Source of the DNA: Oscillospiraceae bacterium | Lineage (GTDB): Bacteria > Bacillota > Clostridia > Oscillospirales > Ruminococcaceae | Direction of reading: 5' to 3' | DNA: 14,829 nt | Assembly: GCA_020024175.1 (NCBI GenBank) | Contig: JAHHUB010000021.1 | Location: forward strand, 1-14,829 | Shown: in pieces, positions 1-8,275 of the stretch | Numbering within the stretch: position 1 is the first letter of the stretch | How the letters are laid out: each line of letters begins with the position of its first letter | Made by a program: the position numbers and the translations under genes | Notes under the pieces: generated by a model | What the model saw: only the letters and a program-made list of their open reading frames with translations | What the model was told of the DNA's origin: nothing | The model's database searches: none

Positions 1-44
1 ATGATATTCTGTTACTATATTGATAAAAAAGGAGGAATATTTAT

Positions 45-1412
45 ATGTCTTTGATGGAAAATCAAACAAGTTCCCTTACAGAAGGAAAAATAAGCAAACA
101 GTTAATGGGATTTTTCTTTCCTATTTGGTTTGGAACTTTTTTTCAGCAACTTTATAATACTGCAGATGCTGTAATTGTGGGAAATTTTGTCGGAAAAGAA
201 GCCCTGGCATCTGTAGGAGGTCCTACAGGAGCCATCATTAATCTTCTGGTGGGATTTTTTGTAGGTATAGCTTCTGGATGCAGTGTAGTAATTTCTCAGT
301 ATTACGGTGCCAGAGATATTCAAAATACAAAAAAATCTGTAAATACTGCTATTACTTTTTCAATAGTCAGCGGATTTATACTTATGGCAATAGGAATACC
401 TCTTGCACCCCATTTGCTAAGATTAATGGGTACACCGGAAGAAATTATGGCATATTCTACCGAATATATGATAATATATTTTGCTGGCATAGTATTTAAC
501 CTGGTTTACAATGTAGGTTCCGGGGTTTTGAGAGCCATGGGTGACTCTAAACGTCCTTTGTACTTCCTGATTGTTTGCACAATATGTAATGTTATTTTGG
601 ATATTATTTTTGTTGTTATTTTTGATATGAAAGTTAAAGGCGTTGCATACGCAACTATTATTTCTCAATTTATCAGTGCAATTTTGGTTATTCTCTCACT
701 TAAATTAAGTTATAAGGAATTTGATTTTTCACTTAAAAAACTTTCCGTTGATAAAAATATACTGAAAGAAATGTTTAAAATTGGTATACCTGCAGGACTT
801 CAGTCCGTTATGTACTCACTTTCCAATGTGGTAATTCAATCAGACATCAACTCCTTTGGTACTGATACTGTTGCCGCTTGGACAGCCTACGGAAAAATTG
901 ACACTATTTACTGGATGACAGTGGGTTCTTTTGGACTTTCTGTTACAACTATTTCAGGACAAAACTATGGTGCTAAAAAATATGACCGAGTTAAAGAAAG
1001 TATCAGTGTTTGCATGAAGATTGCAGGTGCAATTACTGTTGCCATTAGTGTGATTTTGATTTTGGCAGGTCAGTGGATTTACAGAATTTTCACCTCAGAC
1101 CAATCTGTAATTGATATTGGACTTTTTATGCTTAGAATTACCGCACCTTTTTATATTTTGTATCTTCCTGTAGAAGTATTTTCCGGTGGAATGCGTGGTG
1201 CAGGCACAGTAAAAATACCTACATTTATCACTCTTTTCGGTATATGTGTAGTTCGTATAATTTGGAGCTATACTGTAGTTAAACCGTTACATCAGCTATT
1301 CCTTGTATGTATAAGCTACCATATAACATGGATTATAGCATCCACAGCTTTCTTCATTTACTACAAAAAAGGAAAATGGCTCAATATTCCTGAAGAAACT
1401 TTGTCAAAATAA
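45..1412 (+). CDS. MATE-family multidrug/Na+ (or H+) efflux transporter
   Basis: A 455-residue polytopic membrane protein, the normal length for the MATE family, which exports cationic drugs, dyes or metabolites using a Na+ or H+ gradient. About twelve hydrophobic segments are visible, for example near residues 20-36, 61-80, 101-120, 142-160, 173-193, 201-219, 325-342 and 392-412. The two halves repeat each other: SQYYGARD near residue 84 is mirrored by GQNYGAKK near 305, each just before a charged stretch and a new membrane helix. The N-terminal NTADAVIVGNFVG segment is typical of clostridial MATE proteins. GGAGG at 31-35 lies 9 bases before ATG 45; an in-frame ATG at 54 is less well placed. 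The gene stands alone before a terminator. Only 44 bases upstream are visible, so regulation cannot be judged. Substrate cannot be read from sequence. The family call is firm; the subgroup (NorM, DinF or MepA-like) is open. Confidence 0.93.
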   Translation: MSLMENQTSSLTEGKISKQLMGFFFPIWFGTFFQQLYNTADAVIVGNFVGKEALASVGGPTGAIINLLVGFFVGIASGCSVVISQYYGARDIQNTKKSVNTAITFSIVSGFILMAIGIPLAPHLLRLMGTPEEIMAYSTEYMIIYFAGIVFNLVYNVGSGVLRAMGDSKRPLYFLIVCTICNVILDIIFVVIFDMKVKGVAYATIISQFISAILVILSLKLSYKEFDFSLKKLSVDKNILKEMFKIGIPAGLQSVMYSLSNVVIQSDINSFGTDTVAAWTAYGKIDTIYWMTVGSFGLSVTTISGQNYGAKKYDRVKESISVCMKIAGAITVAISVILILAGQWIYRIFTSDQSVIDIGLFMLRITAPFYILYLPVEVFSGGMRGAGTVKIPTFITLFGICVVRIIWSYTVVKPLHQLFLVCISYHITWIIASTAFFIYYKKGKWLNIPEETLSK

Positions 1413-1428
1413 ACATACCATTATTTTT

Positions 1429-1465
1429 AAAACTCCATAAGTCAATTTGTCTTATGGAGTTTTTT
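1429..1465 (+). terminator. Rho-independent terminator after the MATE gene
   Basis: An 11-bp perfect stem (AACTCCATAAG at 1431-1441 with its complement at 1451-1461) with a 9-base loop. It is extended by A-T pairs into a run of five T at 1461-1465. It lies 16 bases past the MATE stop codon and separates that gene from the ligA operon promoter. Confidence 0.85.
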
Positions 1466-1487
1466 ATAATGTAAAGCAAAATATCAT

Positions 1488-1516
1488 TTGCATATATCTA
1501 AAAAATTTGGTATAAT
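1488..1516 (+). promoter_or_regulatory. SigA-type extended -10 promoter for ligA-gatCAB
   Basis: The -35 TTGCAT (1488-1493) and the perfect -10 TATAAT (1511-1516) are exactly 17 bases apart, and a TG sits one base upstream of the -10 (1508-1509), making an extended -10 element. Transcription would begin near 1523, giving a leader of about 40 bases before the ligA ATG at 1564. No operator or riboswitch-like fold is obvious in the leader. Confidence 0.72.
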
Positions 1517-1563
1517 AAATCATATATAAAATTAATTAAACCTTGTTTGTGAGGTGGTTAAAA

Positions 1564-3549
1564 ATGAATGAAAAAGAAGCAGAAAACAGAATAAAATATC
1601 TAAAGGAAAATCTTGATTACCACAACCATAAATATTATGTGGAAGATAACCCGGAAATAGATGACTATGAATATGATATGATGCTTAGAGAACTGGAAAA
1701 CCTTGAAAAAGATTTTCCGCAGTTTGATGACCCAAATTCTCCTACAAAAAGAGTAGGCGGAATGGCAAAAAATACTTTTGAAAAGGTTGAACACACAGTA
1801 CAAATGGCATCTTTACAGGATGTTTTTAGTTTTGATGAAGTAAGAGATTTTTGCGATAAAGTAAAAGAAAGTGAAGATAATGTTTCCTTTGTAGTGGAGC
1901 AAAAAATCGATGGACTATCTGTATCCCTTGAATACAGGGACGGTGAATTTGTCAGAGGCTCCACAAGAGGTGATGGTTTTGTGGGAGAAGATGTTTCGGA
2001 AAATCTGAGAACAGTCAGAAGTATACCCCTTAAACTTCCGGAAAAAATCCCCTATTTGGAAGTGAGAGGGGAAGTTTATATGCCTCTTAAATCCTTTGAA
2101 AAAGTAGTTGCAGAACAGGAACTTAGTGGAGAACAGGTATTTAAAAACCCCAGAAATGCAGCAGCAGGTTCATTAAGACAAAAAGATGCTAAAATCACCG
2201 CTAAAAGAGGACTGGATATATTTGTTTTTAATATTCAGCAGGCAGAAGGCATAGAGTTTAAAAATCATAGTGAATCTTTAAATTATTTAAAAAAACTGGG
2301 ATTTAAAATTTCTCCGAATTTTAAAGTGGCAAAGACAGTTTCCGAAGTTTTGGATGGCATTTCCGAAATAGGAGAAAACAGAGGGAAATACAGTTATGAC
2401 ATAGACGGAGCTGTGGTTAAAGTGGACAGTTTGGCACAAAGAGAAGCTCTTGGAAAAACCTCCAAAGTGCCTAAATGGGCAGTGGCTTTTAAATACCCTC
2501 CCGAAGAAAAAACCACCAAGCTCTTAAATATAGAAATAAATGTTGGCAGAACCGGCAGACTTACTCCCACAGCGGTTTTTGAACCAATAAAACTGGCAGG
2601 AACAACTGTAAGCCGAGCAGTTCTTCATAATCAGGATTTTATGGATCAGATGAAGATAGCAGTGGGGGATATAATTACTGTGAGAAAAGCAGGAGATATA
2701 ATTCCCGAAGTAATCAATGTGGCGGAACACAAAAATGAAAATCTGCCATATAAAATTCCGGATAAATGTCCCTCATGCGGTCATGACACCATAAGACCTG
2801 AGGGTGAGGCTGACACAAGATGTCCTAATATAAGCTGTCCTGCACAGCTTGTGAGAAATATAATTCATTTTGCATCCAGAGATGCTATGGATATTGACGG
2901 CATGGGGCCTGCGGTAATAAATGCTCTTATTGACAATAAGCTTATTTCCAATGTAGCTGATATTTATTATATCACTTCAGAGGATTTGCTGAATCTTGAC
3001 AGATTTGCTAAGAAAAGTGCAGACAACCTTATAAAAGCTATTGAAAAATCAAAACAAAATGATTTATCAAAACTTATTAATGCTTTGGGTATAAACGGAA
3101 TAGGAAAACAGTCTGCAGTTTTGGTAACTTCAAAATTTGACAGTATGGATAAAATTATTTCTGCCACAAAAGAGGAAATTTCCTTAATTGAAGGTTTCGG
3201 AGATGTTTTGGCAGAAAATTTCACCAAGTTTTTTAAAGATGAGGAAAACCTCAAATTAATTGAAAAACTCCGTGAAAAAGGTGTAAATATGATTGCCGAA
3301 AAGAAAGCGGATTCTGATATTTTAAGCGGAAAAACTTTTGTATTGACAGGCACACTTCCCACTATGGCAAGAAATGATGCCCAAAAACTTATTGAGGCTG
3401 CGGGAGGAAAAGTTTCGGGCAGTGTTTCCAAGAAAACTTCTTTTGTGGTAGCGGGAGAAGAGGCGGGAAGCAAGCTCACTAAGGCTCAGGAACTGGGAAT
3501 TCCCGTTATAAATGAAGGGGAACTTTTAAAAATGCTGGAAGAAAAATAA
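1564..3549 (+). CDS. ligA: NAD+-dependent DNA ligase LigA
   Basis: A 661-residue enzyme that seals nicks in replication and repair using NAD+. Domains in order: the Ia and adenylation domain, with the AMP-accepting lysine K114 in EQKIDGLS, RGDG near 135-138, and the later nucleotidyltransferase motifs DIDGAVVK and FKYPPEEK; the OB fold; a four-cysteine zinc finger (C402, C405, C420, C425); helix-hairpin-helix repeats; and a C-terminal BRCT domain from about residue 586. No key residue is missing. ATG 1564 is chosen because GAGGTGG (1551-1557) sits 6 bases before it. An in-frame TTG at 1543 lies upstream of that site and is unlikely. First gene of an operon with gatCAB, 28 bases before gatC. 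Confidence 0.97.
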   Translation: MNEKEAENRIKYLKENLDYHNHKYYVEDNPEIDDYEYDMMLRELENLEKDFPQFDDPNSPTKRVGGMAKNTFEKVEHTVQMASLQDVFSFDEVRDFCDKVKESEDNVSFVVEQKIDGLSVSLEYRDGEFVRGSTRGDGFVGEDVSENLRTVRSIPLKLPEKIPYLEVRGEVYMPLKSFEKVVAEQELSGEQVFKNPRNAAAGSLRQKDAKITAKRGLDIFVFNIQQAEGIEFKNHSESLNYLKKLGFKISPNFKVAKTVSEVLDGISEIGENRGKYSYDIDGAVVKVDSLAQREALGKTSKVPKWAVAFKYPPEEKTTKLLNIEINVGRTGRLTPTAVFEPIKLAGTTVSRAVLHNQDFMDQMKIAVGDIITVRKAGDIIPEVINVAEHKNENLPYKIPDKCPSCGHDTIRPEGEADTRCPNISCPAQLVRNIIHFASRDAMDIDGMGPAVINALIDNKLISNVADIYYITSEDLLNLDRFAKKSADNLIKAIEKSKQNDLSKLINALGINGIGKQSAVLVTSKFDSMDKIISATKEEISLIEGFGDVLAENFTKFFKDEENLKLIEKLREKGVNMIAEKKADSDILSGKTFVLTGTLPTMARNDAQKLIEAAGGKVSGSVSKKTSFVVAGEEAGSKLTKAQELGIPVINEGELLKMLEEK

Positions 3550-3577
3550 GCTTTGATATATAAAGGAAGGTAAAAAC

Positions 3578-3844
3578 ATGAAGATTGATATTAAGCATAT
3601 TGCAAAACTTGCTAAACTCAGAATTGAAGATGATGAAATTCCAAAGTTTGAAAAAGAAATGGAAAATATTTTGTCAATGGTAGAAAATCTTCCTCCTTTG
3701 GAAGGTTCACTTACAATCGATGAAAACAACTGTATGGAATTGCGTGAAGATGAAGCTGCTCCATCTTTAAGAAGAGATGAAGCTATCGGAAATGCTCCAC
3801 ACAAACAGGCCGGTTGTATAGTTGTACCTAAAACAGTAGAATAA
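3578..3844 (+). CDS. gatC: Asp-tRNA(Asn)/Glu-tRNA(Gln) amidotransferase subunit C
   Basis: An 88-residue protein of normal GatC length. GatC has no active site; it wraps around GatA and GatB and stabilises the complex. The N-terminal part (IKHIAKLAKLRIEDDE) matches the helical GatC start. The FEKEMENILSMVENL segment near residues 26-40 is the conserved second helix. The C-terminal half has the family's acidic and Arg-rich LREDEAAPSL stretch, normally laid along GatA. ATG 3578 follows GGAAGG (3565-3570) by 7 bases. It lies between ligA and gatA (15 bases to gatA), so the subunits are made from one transcript. Confidence 0.95.
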   Translation: MKIDIKHIAKLAKLRIEDDEIPKFEKEMENILSMVENLPPLEGSLTIDENNCMELREDEAAPSLRRDEAIGNAPHKQAGCIVVPKTVE

Positions 3845-3859
3845 CAGGGAGGACAAAAA

Positions 3860-5320
3860 ATGGAACTTTATAAAAAGTCAGCCACAGAGCTTTCACAGCT
3901 TATTAAAAATAAGGAAATTACAAGTACAGAACTTGTAAAAGCCACTTTGGAAAGAATTGAAAGTGAAGAAAAAAGCGTAGATGCTTTCCTTGCAGTTGCA
4001 AATGAAAAAGCTTTGGAAAAAGCTAAGGAAATTGATGAAAAAATTGCAAAGGGTGAAAAACTTTCACCTTTGGCAGGTGTGCCAATAGGCATTAAGGATA
4101 ATATTTCCGTTAAAGGCATGAATATGACCTGTTCTTCCAAAATTTTGGAAAACTATATACCGCCGTACAATGCTACAGTTGTGGAAAAACTCATTGACAA
4201 TGATATTATTCCCATAGGTAAGATGAATATGGATGAATTTGCAATGGGTTCTTCAACTGAAACTTCTTACTACAAAAAGACTAAAAATCCATGGGATTTG
4301 TCAAGAGTTCCCGGTGGTTCTTCCGGTGGTTCCGCTGCTGCTGTAGCTGACGGAGAAGTATCCATATCTTTAGGCTCAGATACAGGAGGTTCTATCAGAC
4401 AACCTGCATCATTCTGCGGTATTGTAGGACTTAAACCCACTTATGGAGCAGTTTCCAGATATGGTTTGGCAGCTTATGCTTCTTCACTGGATCAAATAGG
4501 TCCATTTGCCAGAACAGTTGAAGATACAGCTTTGCTGTTTGATGTAATTAAAGGATATGATACTCATGATGCAACTTCCTCCAAGTTTAACTACGGTGAT
4601 ATTATTTCATCTTTGCACAATGATATTAAAGGCATAAAAATTGGTTTGCCTAAGGAATATTTCTCAGAAGGTGTTGATGCAGAAGTAAAAACAGAAGTTA
4701 TGAAAGCTGCTGATATATTTAAACAACTGGGTGCACAAATTGTGGAAATCTCAATTCCAAGTACAGATTATGCTTTGCAGGCTTATTACATAATTGCCTG
4801 TGCAGAAGCGTCTTCCAACCTGGCAAGATTTGACGGAGTAAGATATGGATACAGAGCTGAGAATTTGGAAAATCTCAACGACCTTTATGAAAAAACCAGA
4901 AGTGAAGGTTTCGGTGATGAAGTTAAAAGAAGAATTATGCTGGGTACTTTTGTTTTGAGTTCAGGTTACTATGATGCATACTATAACAGAGCCAAACTTT
5001 TGCAGAAACAGCTCACTGCTGAATATGCAGATGCTTTTACAAAGTGTGATTTGTTGCTCACACCTGTTTATCCTTCAACAGCATTCAAAATCGGTGAAAA
5101 CATTGATGACCCGCTTAAAATGTATGCAGGAGATATTTGTACAATCAATGTAAATATTGCGGGACTTCCCGGTATATCTCTGCCATACGGCAAGGGTAAA
5201 GACGGTATGCCTATTGGTATTCAGCTTATCGGTTCAAAATTCTCCGAAAAGCTTATACTGAATGTTTCCTCTAAATTTGAAGAAGCAGTGGGTGGATTTA
5301 ACAAAGTTGCCGTTAGATAG
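3860..5320 (+). CDS. gatA: Asp-tRNA(Asn)/Glu-tRNA(Gln) amidotransferase subunit A (glutaminase)
   Basis: A 486-residue amidase-signature enzyme. It hydrolyses glutamine to release ammonia, which is channelled to GatB to amidate mischarged Glu-tRNA(Gln) or Asp-tRNA(Asn). The Lys / cis-Ser / Ser triad is intact: K79 in GIKDN, S154 in PGGSSGGS and nucleophile S178 in DTGGSIRQP. The Gly/Ser-rich amidase signature spans about residues 151-190. The C-terminal AGLPGISLP and MPIGIQLIG motifs complete the fold. ATG 3860 is 7 bases after GGGAGG (3847-3852). It is 13 bases upstream of gatB, and the gatB ribosome binding site overlaps the gatA stop codon. Confidence 0.97.
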   Translation: MELYKKSATELSQLIKNKEITSTELVKATLERIESEEKSVDAFLAVANEKALEKAKEIDEKIAKGEKLSPLAGVPIGIKDNISVKGMNMTCSSKILENYIPPYNATVVEKLIDNDIIPIGKMNMDEFAMGSSTETSYYKKTKNPWDLSRVPGGSSGGSAAAVADGEVSISLGSDTGGSIRQPASFCGIVGLKPTYGAVSRYGLAAYASSLDQIGPFARTVEDTALLFDVIKGYDTHDATSSKFNYGDIISSLHNDIKGIKIGLPKEYFSEGVDAEVKTEVMKAADIFKQLGAQIVEISIPSTDYALQAYYIIACAEASSNLARFDGVRYGYRAENLENLNDLYEKTRSEGFGDEVKRRIMLGTFVLSSGYYDAYYNRAKLLQKQLTAEYADAFTKCDLLLTPVYPSTAFKIGENIDDPLKMYAGDICTINVNIAGLPGISLPYGKGKDGMPIGIQLIGSKFSEKLILNVSSKFEEAVGGFNKVAVR

Positions 5321-5333
5321 GAGGAAATAAAAA

Positions 5334-6776
5334 ATGGAATATGAAATAGTTGTAGGTTTGGAAGTCCATGCTGAACTTAATACCAAAACAAAGATTTATT
5401 GTAGCTGTAAAAATGAATTCGGTGCAGAAGTAAATACAAACTGTTGTCCTGTATGTATGGGACTTCCCGGTGCGTTGCCCACACTTAACAAAAAAGTAGT
5501 TGATTATGCCATTAAAATGGGTCATGCCTGTGGATGTAAAATAAACAGAATATGTAAACAGGACAGAAAAAATTACTTTTATCCTGACACACCTAAAGCT
5601 TATCAAATTTCACAATTTGATGTTCCGCTTTGTGAAAACGGCCATGTAGATGCAATTATAGATGATGATGGCAATACAAAGCGTTTTGGCATAACCAGAA
5701 TACATATTGAGGAAGATGCAGGAAAGCTCATTCATGATGACAGTTTTGAAGGCTCTTTGGTTGACTTTAACAGAAGTGGTGTACCTCTTATTGAAATTGT
5801 TTCCGAACCTGATATGAGAAGTTCTGCTGATGCTAAAGCATATTTGGAATCTATTAAATCCATTCTTCAATATATAGGAATTTCTGACTGTAAAATGCAG
5901 GAAGGTTCTATCAGATGTGATGTAAATGTATCTGTAATGCCAAAAGGAAGTAAAGAATTTGGAACAAGAGTTGAAATGAAGAATGTAAACAGCTTTAACG
6001 GTACAGTAAGAGCTATTGACTACGAAGCAAACCGCCAAATTGAAATTTTGGAAAAAGGCGGAGTAATTTTGCAGGAAACAAGAAGATGGGATGATGCTAA
6101 AGGTATGAACTTCCTTTTGCGTTCCAAAGAAGATGCACAGGATTACAGATACTTCCCTGAACCTGACCTTCTTACAATCAATGTCCCAGAAGAAAGAGTT
6201 CAGGAACTTAAAGACAGTTTGCCTGAACTGCCTAACCACATGATTCTCCGCTATATGCACGATTACAAACTTCCGCTTTTTGATTCCAATTTGTTTATGG
6301 AAAACCCTGATAAAGCTGAATTGTTTGAAGAATGTATGGCAAAAAATAACTGTGAACCTAAGAATGTTTCCAACTGGATTTTGGGCGATATTTCCAGAAT
6401 TCTCAACGAAAAGAACATTAAAATTTCCGACACCAAGCTTAATGCAGAAAATCTTTGCAGTATGATTCAGATGATTGAAAGCAAGGAAATTTCCAATGCA
6501 TCAGGTAAAGTTATCATTGAAGAAATTATGTTTACAGATAAAACTGCAAAAGATGTTGTAAACGAAAAAGGACTTGCTCAAATCAGCGACAACAACGCAT
6601 TGGAAGATGTGGTGAAATCTGTAATCGAAGCTAATCCAAAGGCACTGGAGGACTATAAGAATGGTAAAACCAATGTAATGGGATACCTGGTAGGACAATG
6701 TATGAAAGCCTCCAAAGGCAAGGGCAACCCTGCTATCTTAAAAGAACTTATGGAAAAACATTTGATGAACGCATAA
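5334..6776 (+). CDS. gatB: Asp-tRNA(Asn)/Glu-tRNA(Gln) amidotransferase subunit B
   Basis: A 480-residue subunit that binds the mischarged tRNA, phosphorylates the side-chain carboxylate with ATP and attaches ammonia delivered from GatA. The N-terminus shows the kinase-domain signature VGLEVHAEL, and cysteines C23, C25, C37/C38 and C41 form the zinc-binding pattern of many GatB proteins, followed by GLPGALP. FNRSGVPLIEIVSEPD near residue 144 and the RYFPEPDL motif are family hallmarks. The last 150 or so residues are the helical GatB/YqeY tRNA-binding tail. AGGAGG (5319-5324) overlaps the gatA stop and lies 9 bases before ATG 5334, suggesting coupled translation. Last gene of the operon; a terminator follows. 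Confidence 0.97.
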   Translation: MEYEIVVGLEVHAELNTKTKIYCSCKNEFGAEVNTNCCPVCMGLPGALPTLNKKVVDYAIKMGHACGCKINRICKQDRKNYFYPDTPKAYQISQFDVPLCENGHVDAIIDDDGNTKRFGITRIHIEEDAGKLIHDDSFEGSLVDFNRSGVPLIEIVSEPDMRSSADAKAYLESIKSILQYIGISDCKMQEGSIRCDVNVSVMPKGSKEFGTRVEMKNVNSFNGTVRAIDYEANRQIEILEKGGVILQETRRWDDAKGMNFLLRSKEDAQDYRYFPEPDLLTINVPEERVQELKDSLPELPNHMILRYMHDYKLPLFDSNLFMENPDKAELFEECMAKNNCEPKNVSNWILGDISRILNEKNIKISDTKLNAENLCSMIQMIESKEISNASGKVIIEEIMFTDKTAKDVVNEKGLAQISDNNALEDVVKSVIEANPKALEDYKNGKTNVMGYLVGQCMKASKGKGNPAILKELMEKHLMNA

Positions 6777-6839
6777 CAGAAACTGAAACTCTGTAATAAG
6801 TGAAATGTCTTAATTTACCAAAATATAATTAAAAAATAA

Positions 6840-6876
6840 CCCGAAAAACACATAAACTTAATATGTGTTTTTCGGG
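6840..6876. terminator. Bidirectional terminator between convergent gatB and cca
   Basis: A perfect 14-bp inverted repeat (CCCGAAAAACACAT at 6840-6853 with its complement at 6863-6876) and a 9-base loop. On the - strand the stem is followed by a good T-rich tail (TTATTTTTTAATT), so it should end cca transcripts strongly. On the + strand the tail is only TATTTGTTAT but the stem is the same, so it should also end the ligA-gatCAB transcript. Confidence 0.85.
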
Positions 6877-6882
6877 TATTTG

Positions 6883-8229
6883 TTATACTTGCAGAAATTT
6901 TTCTTTTACATATTTTATAATTTCATCTTTATCATTTATAAGTTTGTTTTCCAGGACTAAGTTCAGGATTTCATCTAAAATTTTGCCTATTACAGGGCCT
7001 TTGGGAATACCTATTTCCATTAAATCTCCGCCTTTTACAGCTAAATCTTTAAGTGAAAAACATTGTTTTTCCATGAGAATTTTTGTTTTAATTTCGGCTA
7101 TTTCATCAAAAAATTTGAGTCTTTCTTTATGATAAATCGGGTTTAATCCCAAAGTATCAGCTCTTTTTACTTGCAAAAGCCGGTCAAATTGACTTTCTCC
7201 CAACTTGTTAAGAAGTTTTTTCACGGATTTTTCGGTTTTGTTTAACTGTATATCGTGGTAATGAATAAGTCTTGTAACAGTTTTTATGGTTTCATTATCA
7301 TAACGAAGTCTTGTTAGAATTTTTCTTGCAATATCCGCACTTATGTCTGCGTGTCCATAAAAATGCCCCATTCCGTCTTTTTCCATTGTAAAACATTGGG
7401 GTTTGCCTATATCATGGAAAAACATTGTGAGCCTTAAAATAAGGTCTTGAGGTGAGTTTATCACGGTTTTAACCGTATGTGTCCAAATATCGTAAATATG
7501 ATGAATATTATGCTGTTCAAAATCTATTACAGACTTGATTTCAGGGATAAATTCTGTCATAATATTTGTGTAATTTAAAAGAATATATTCGGCGTTTTTC
7601 CCTGTTATAATTTTGGAAAATTCTGTATTTATTCTTTCGACAGAAATATTTCTGAGAGTCGGAGCCAGGCTACAGGCAGCTTTTGCGGTGGATTTTTCTA
7701 TTTCAAAACCTAAAACCGAGGAAAACCTCAAACAGCGTAAAATTCTCAAAGCGTCTTCGGAAAATCTTTTCTGAGGATTTCCCACAGCACGAAGAATTTT
7801 ATTTTTTATATCATTTTGACCATCAAAACAGTCCACTAAACCTATTTGATTGTTGTATGCCATGGCATTTACAGTAAAATCACGACGGGATAAATCTTCT
7901 TTTAAGTTTTTGACAAAATTGACACTTTCAGGGTGGCGGCTGTCAAAGTAATTTCTTTCTACACGATAGGTAGTAACCTCATAGGTATTGTTATTATATA
8001 AAATGGTGATAGTGCCATGTTGCATACCTGTTTTAAAAGTTTTTACACCAAGGTTTTCAAATAAATACACGGTTTCATTGGGTGTAGCACAGGTACATAT
8101 ATCCCAGTCAGATGGATTTTTACCCATTAAACTATCCCGTATACAGCCGCCTACGGCAAAGGCTTCAAAGCCGTTTTTCATAAGACAACTGATAATATAT
8201 TCAGCACCTGATTCAAGATTGATTTTCAT
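6883..8229 (-). CDS. cca: CCA-adding tRNA nucleotidyltransferase with HD domain
   Basis: A 448-residue class II nucleotidyltransferase that builds or repairs the 3' CCA end of tRNA without a template. The head has AVGGCIRD (residues 25-32) and the metal-binding pair D41/D43 in DWDICTCATP. RRDFTVNAMAYN (115-126) is the flexible motif C, and EDALRILRCLRF (158-169) is the nucleotide-recognising EDxxR motif. An HD domain follows: FHDIGKP near 271-277 and GHADIS near 292-297. An HD domain is common in clostridial CCA enzymes and suggests phosphohydrolase activity, unproven here. ATG at 8229 is preceded by AAAGGA (8237-8242) at 7 bases. Adding full CCA rather than only CC or A is inferred. Divergent from the M20 gene. 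Confidence 0.95.
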   Translation of the reverse strand: MKINLESGAEYIISCLMKNGFEAFAVGGCIRDSLMGKNPSDWDICTCATPNETVYLFENLGVKTFKTGMQHGTITILYNNNTYEVTTYRVERNYFDSRHPESVNFVKNLKEDLSRRDFTVNAMAYNNQIGLVDCFDGQNDIKNKILRAVGNPQKRFSEDALRILRCLRFSSVLGFEIEKSTAKAACSLAPTLRNISVERINTEFSKIITGKNAEYILLNYTNIMTEFIPEIKSVIDFEQHNIHHIYDIWTHTVKTVINSPQDLILRLTMFFHDIGKPQCFTMEKDGMGHFYGHADISADIARKILTRLRYDNETIKTVTRLIHYHDIQLNKTEKSVKKLLNKLGESQFDRLLQVKRADTLGLNPIYHKERLKFFDEIAEIKTKILMEKQCFSLKDLAVKGGDLMEIGIPKGPVIGKILDEILNLVLENKLINDKDEIIKYVKEKFLQV

Positions 8230-8275
8230 ATGGCAGTCCTTTCAAAATTTAATATATAAGGCAGGTTTGATATTT

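Noticed and set aside
1543..1563. A TTG start for LigA seven codons upstream
   Set aside because: The strong GAGGTGG lies inside this stretch and points to ATG 1564.
2967..3479. A 170-codon open frame on the - strand
   Set aside because: It is the antisense of the ligA HhH and BRCT region. Its Ser/Phe-rich composition is typical of a shadow frame.
5610..6260. A 216-codon open frame on the - strand
   Set aside because: It lies wholly inside gatB, which has clear protein motifs. The translation is low-complexity, rich in Phe, Ile, Asn and Ser, and has no recognisable domain.
7988..8275. A 96-residue N-terminal extension of the M20 hydrolase in the same open frame
   Set aside because: It is the antisense of the cca start region, has no M20 similarity, and ATG 8276 has a ribosome binding site and the normal family length.
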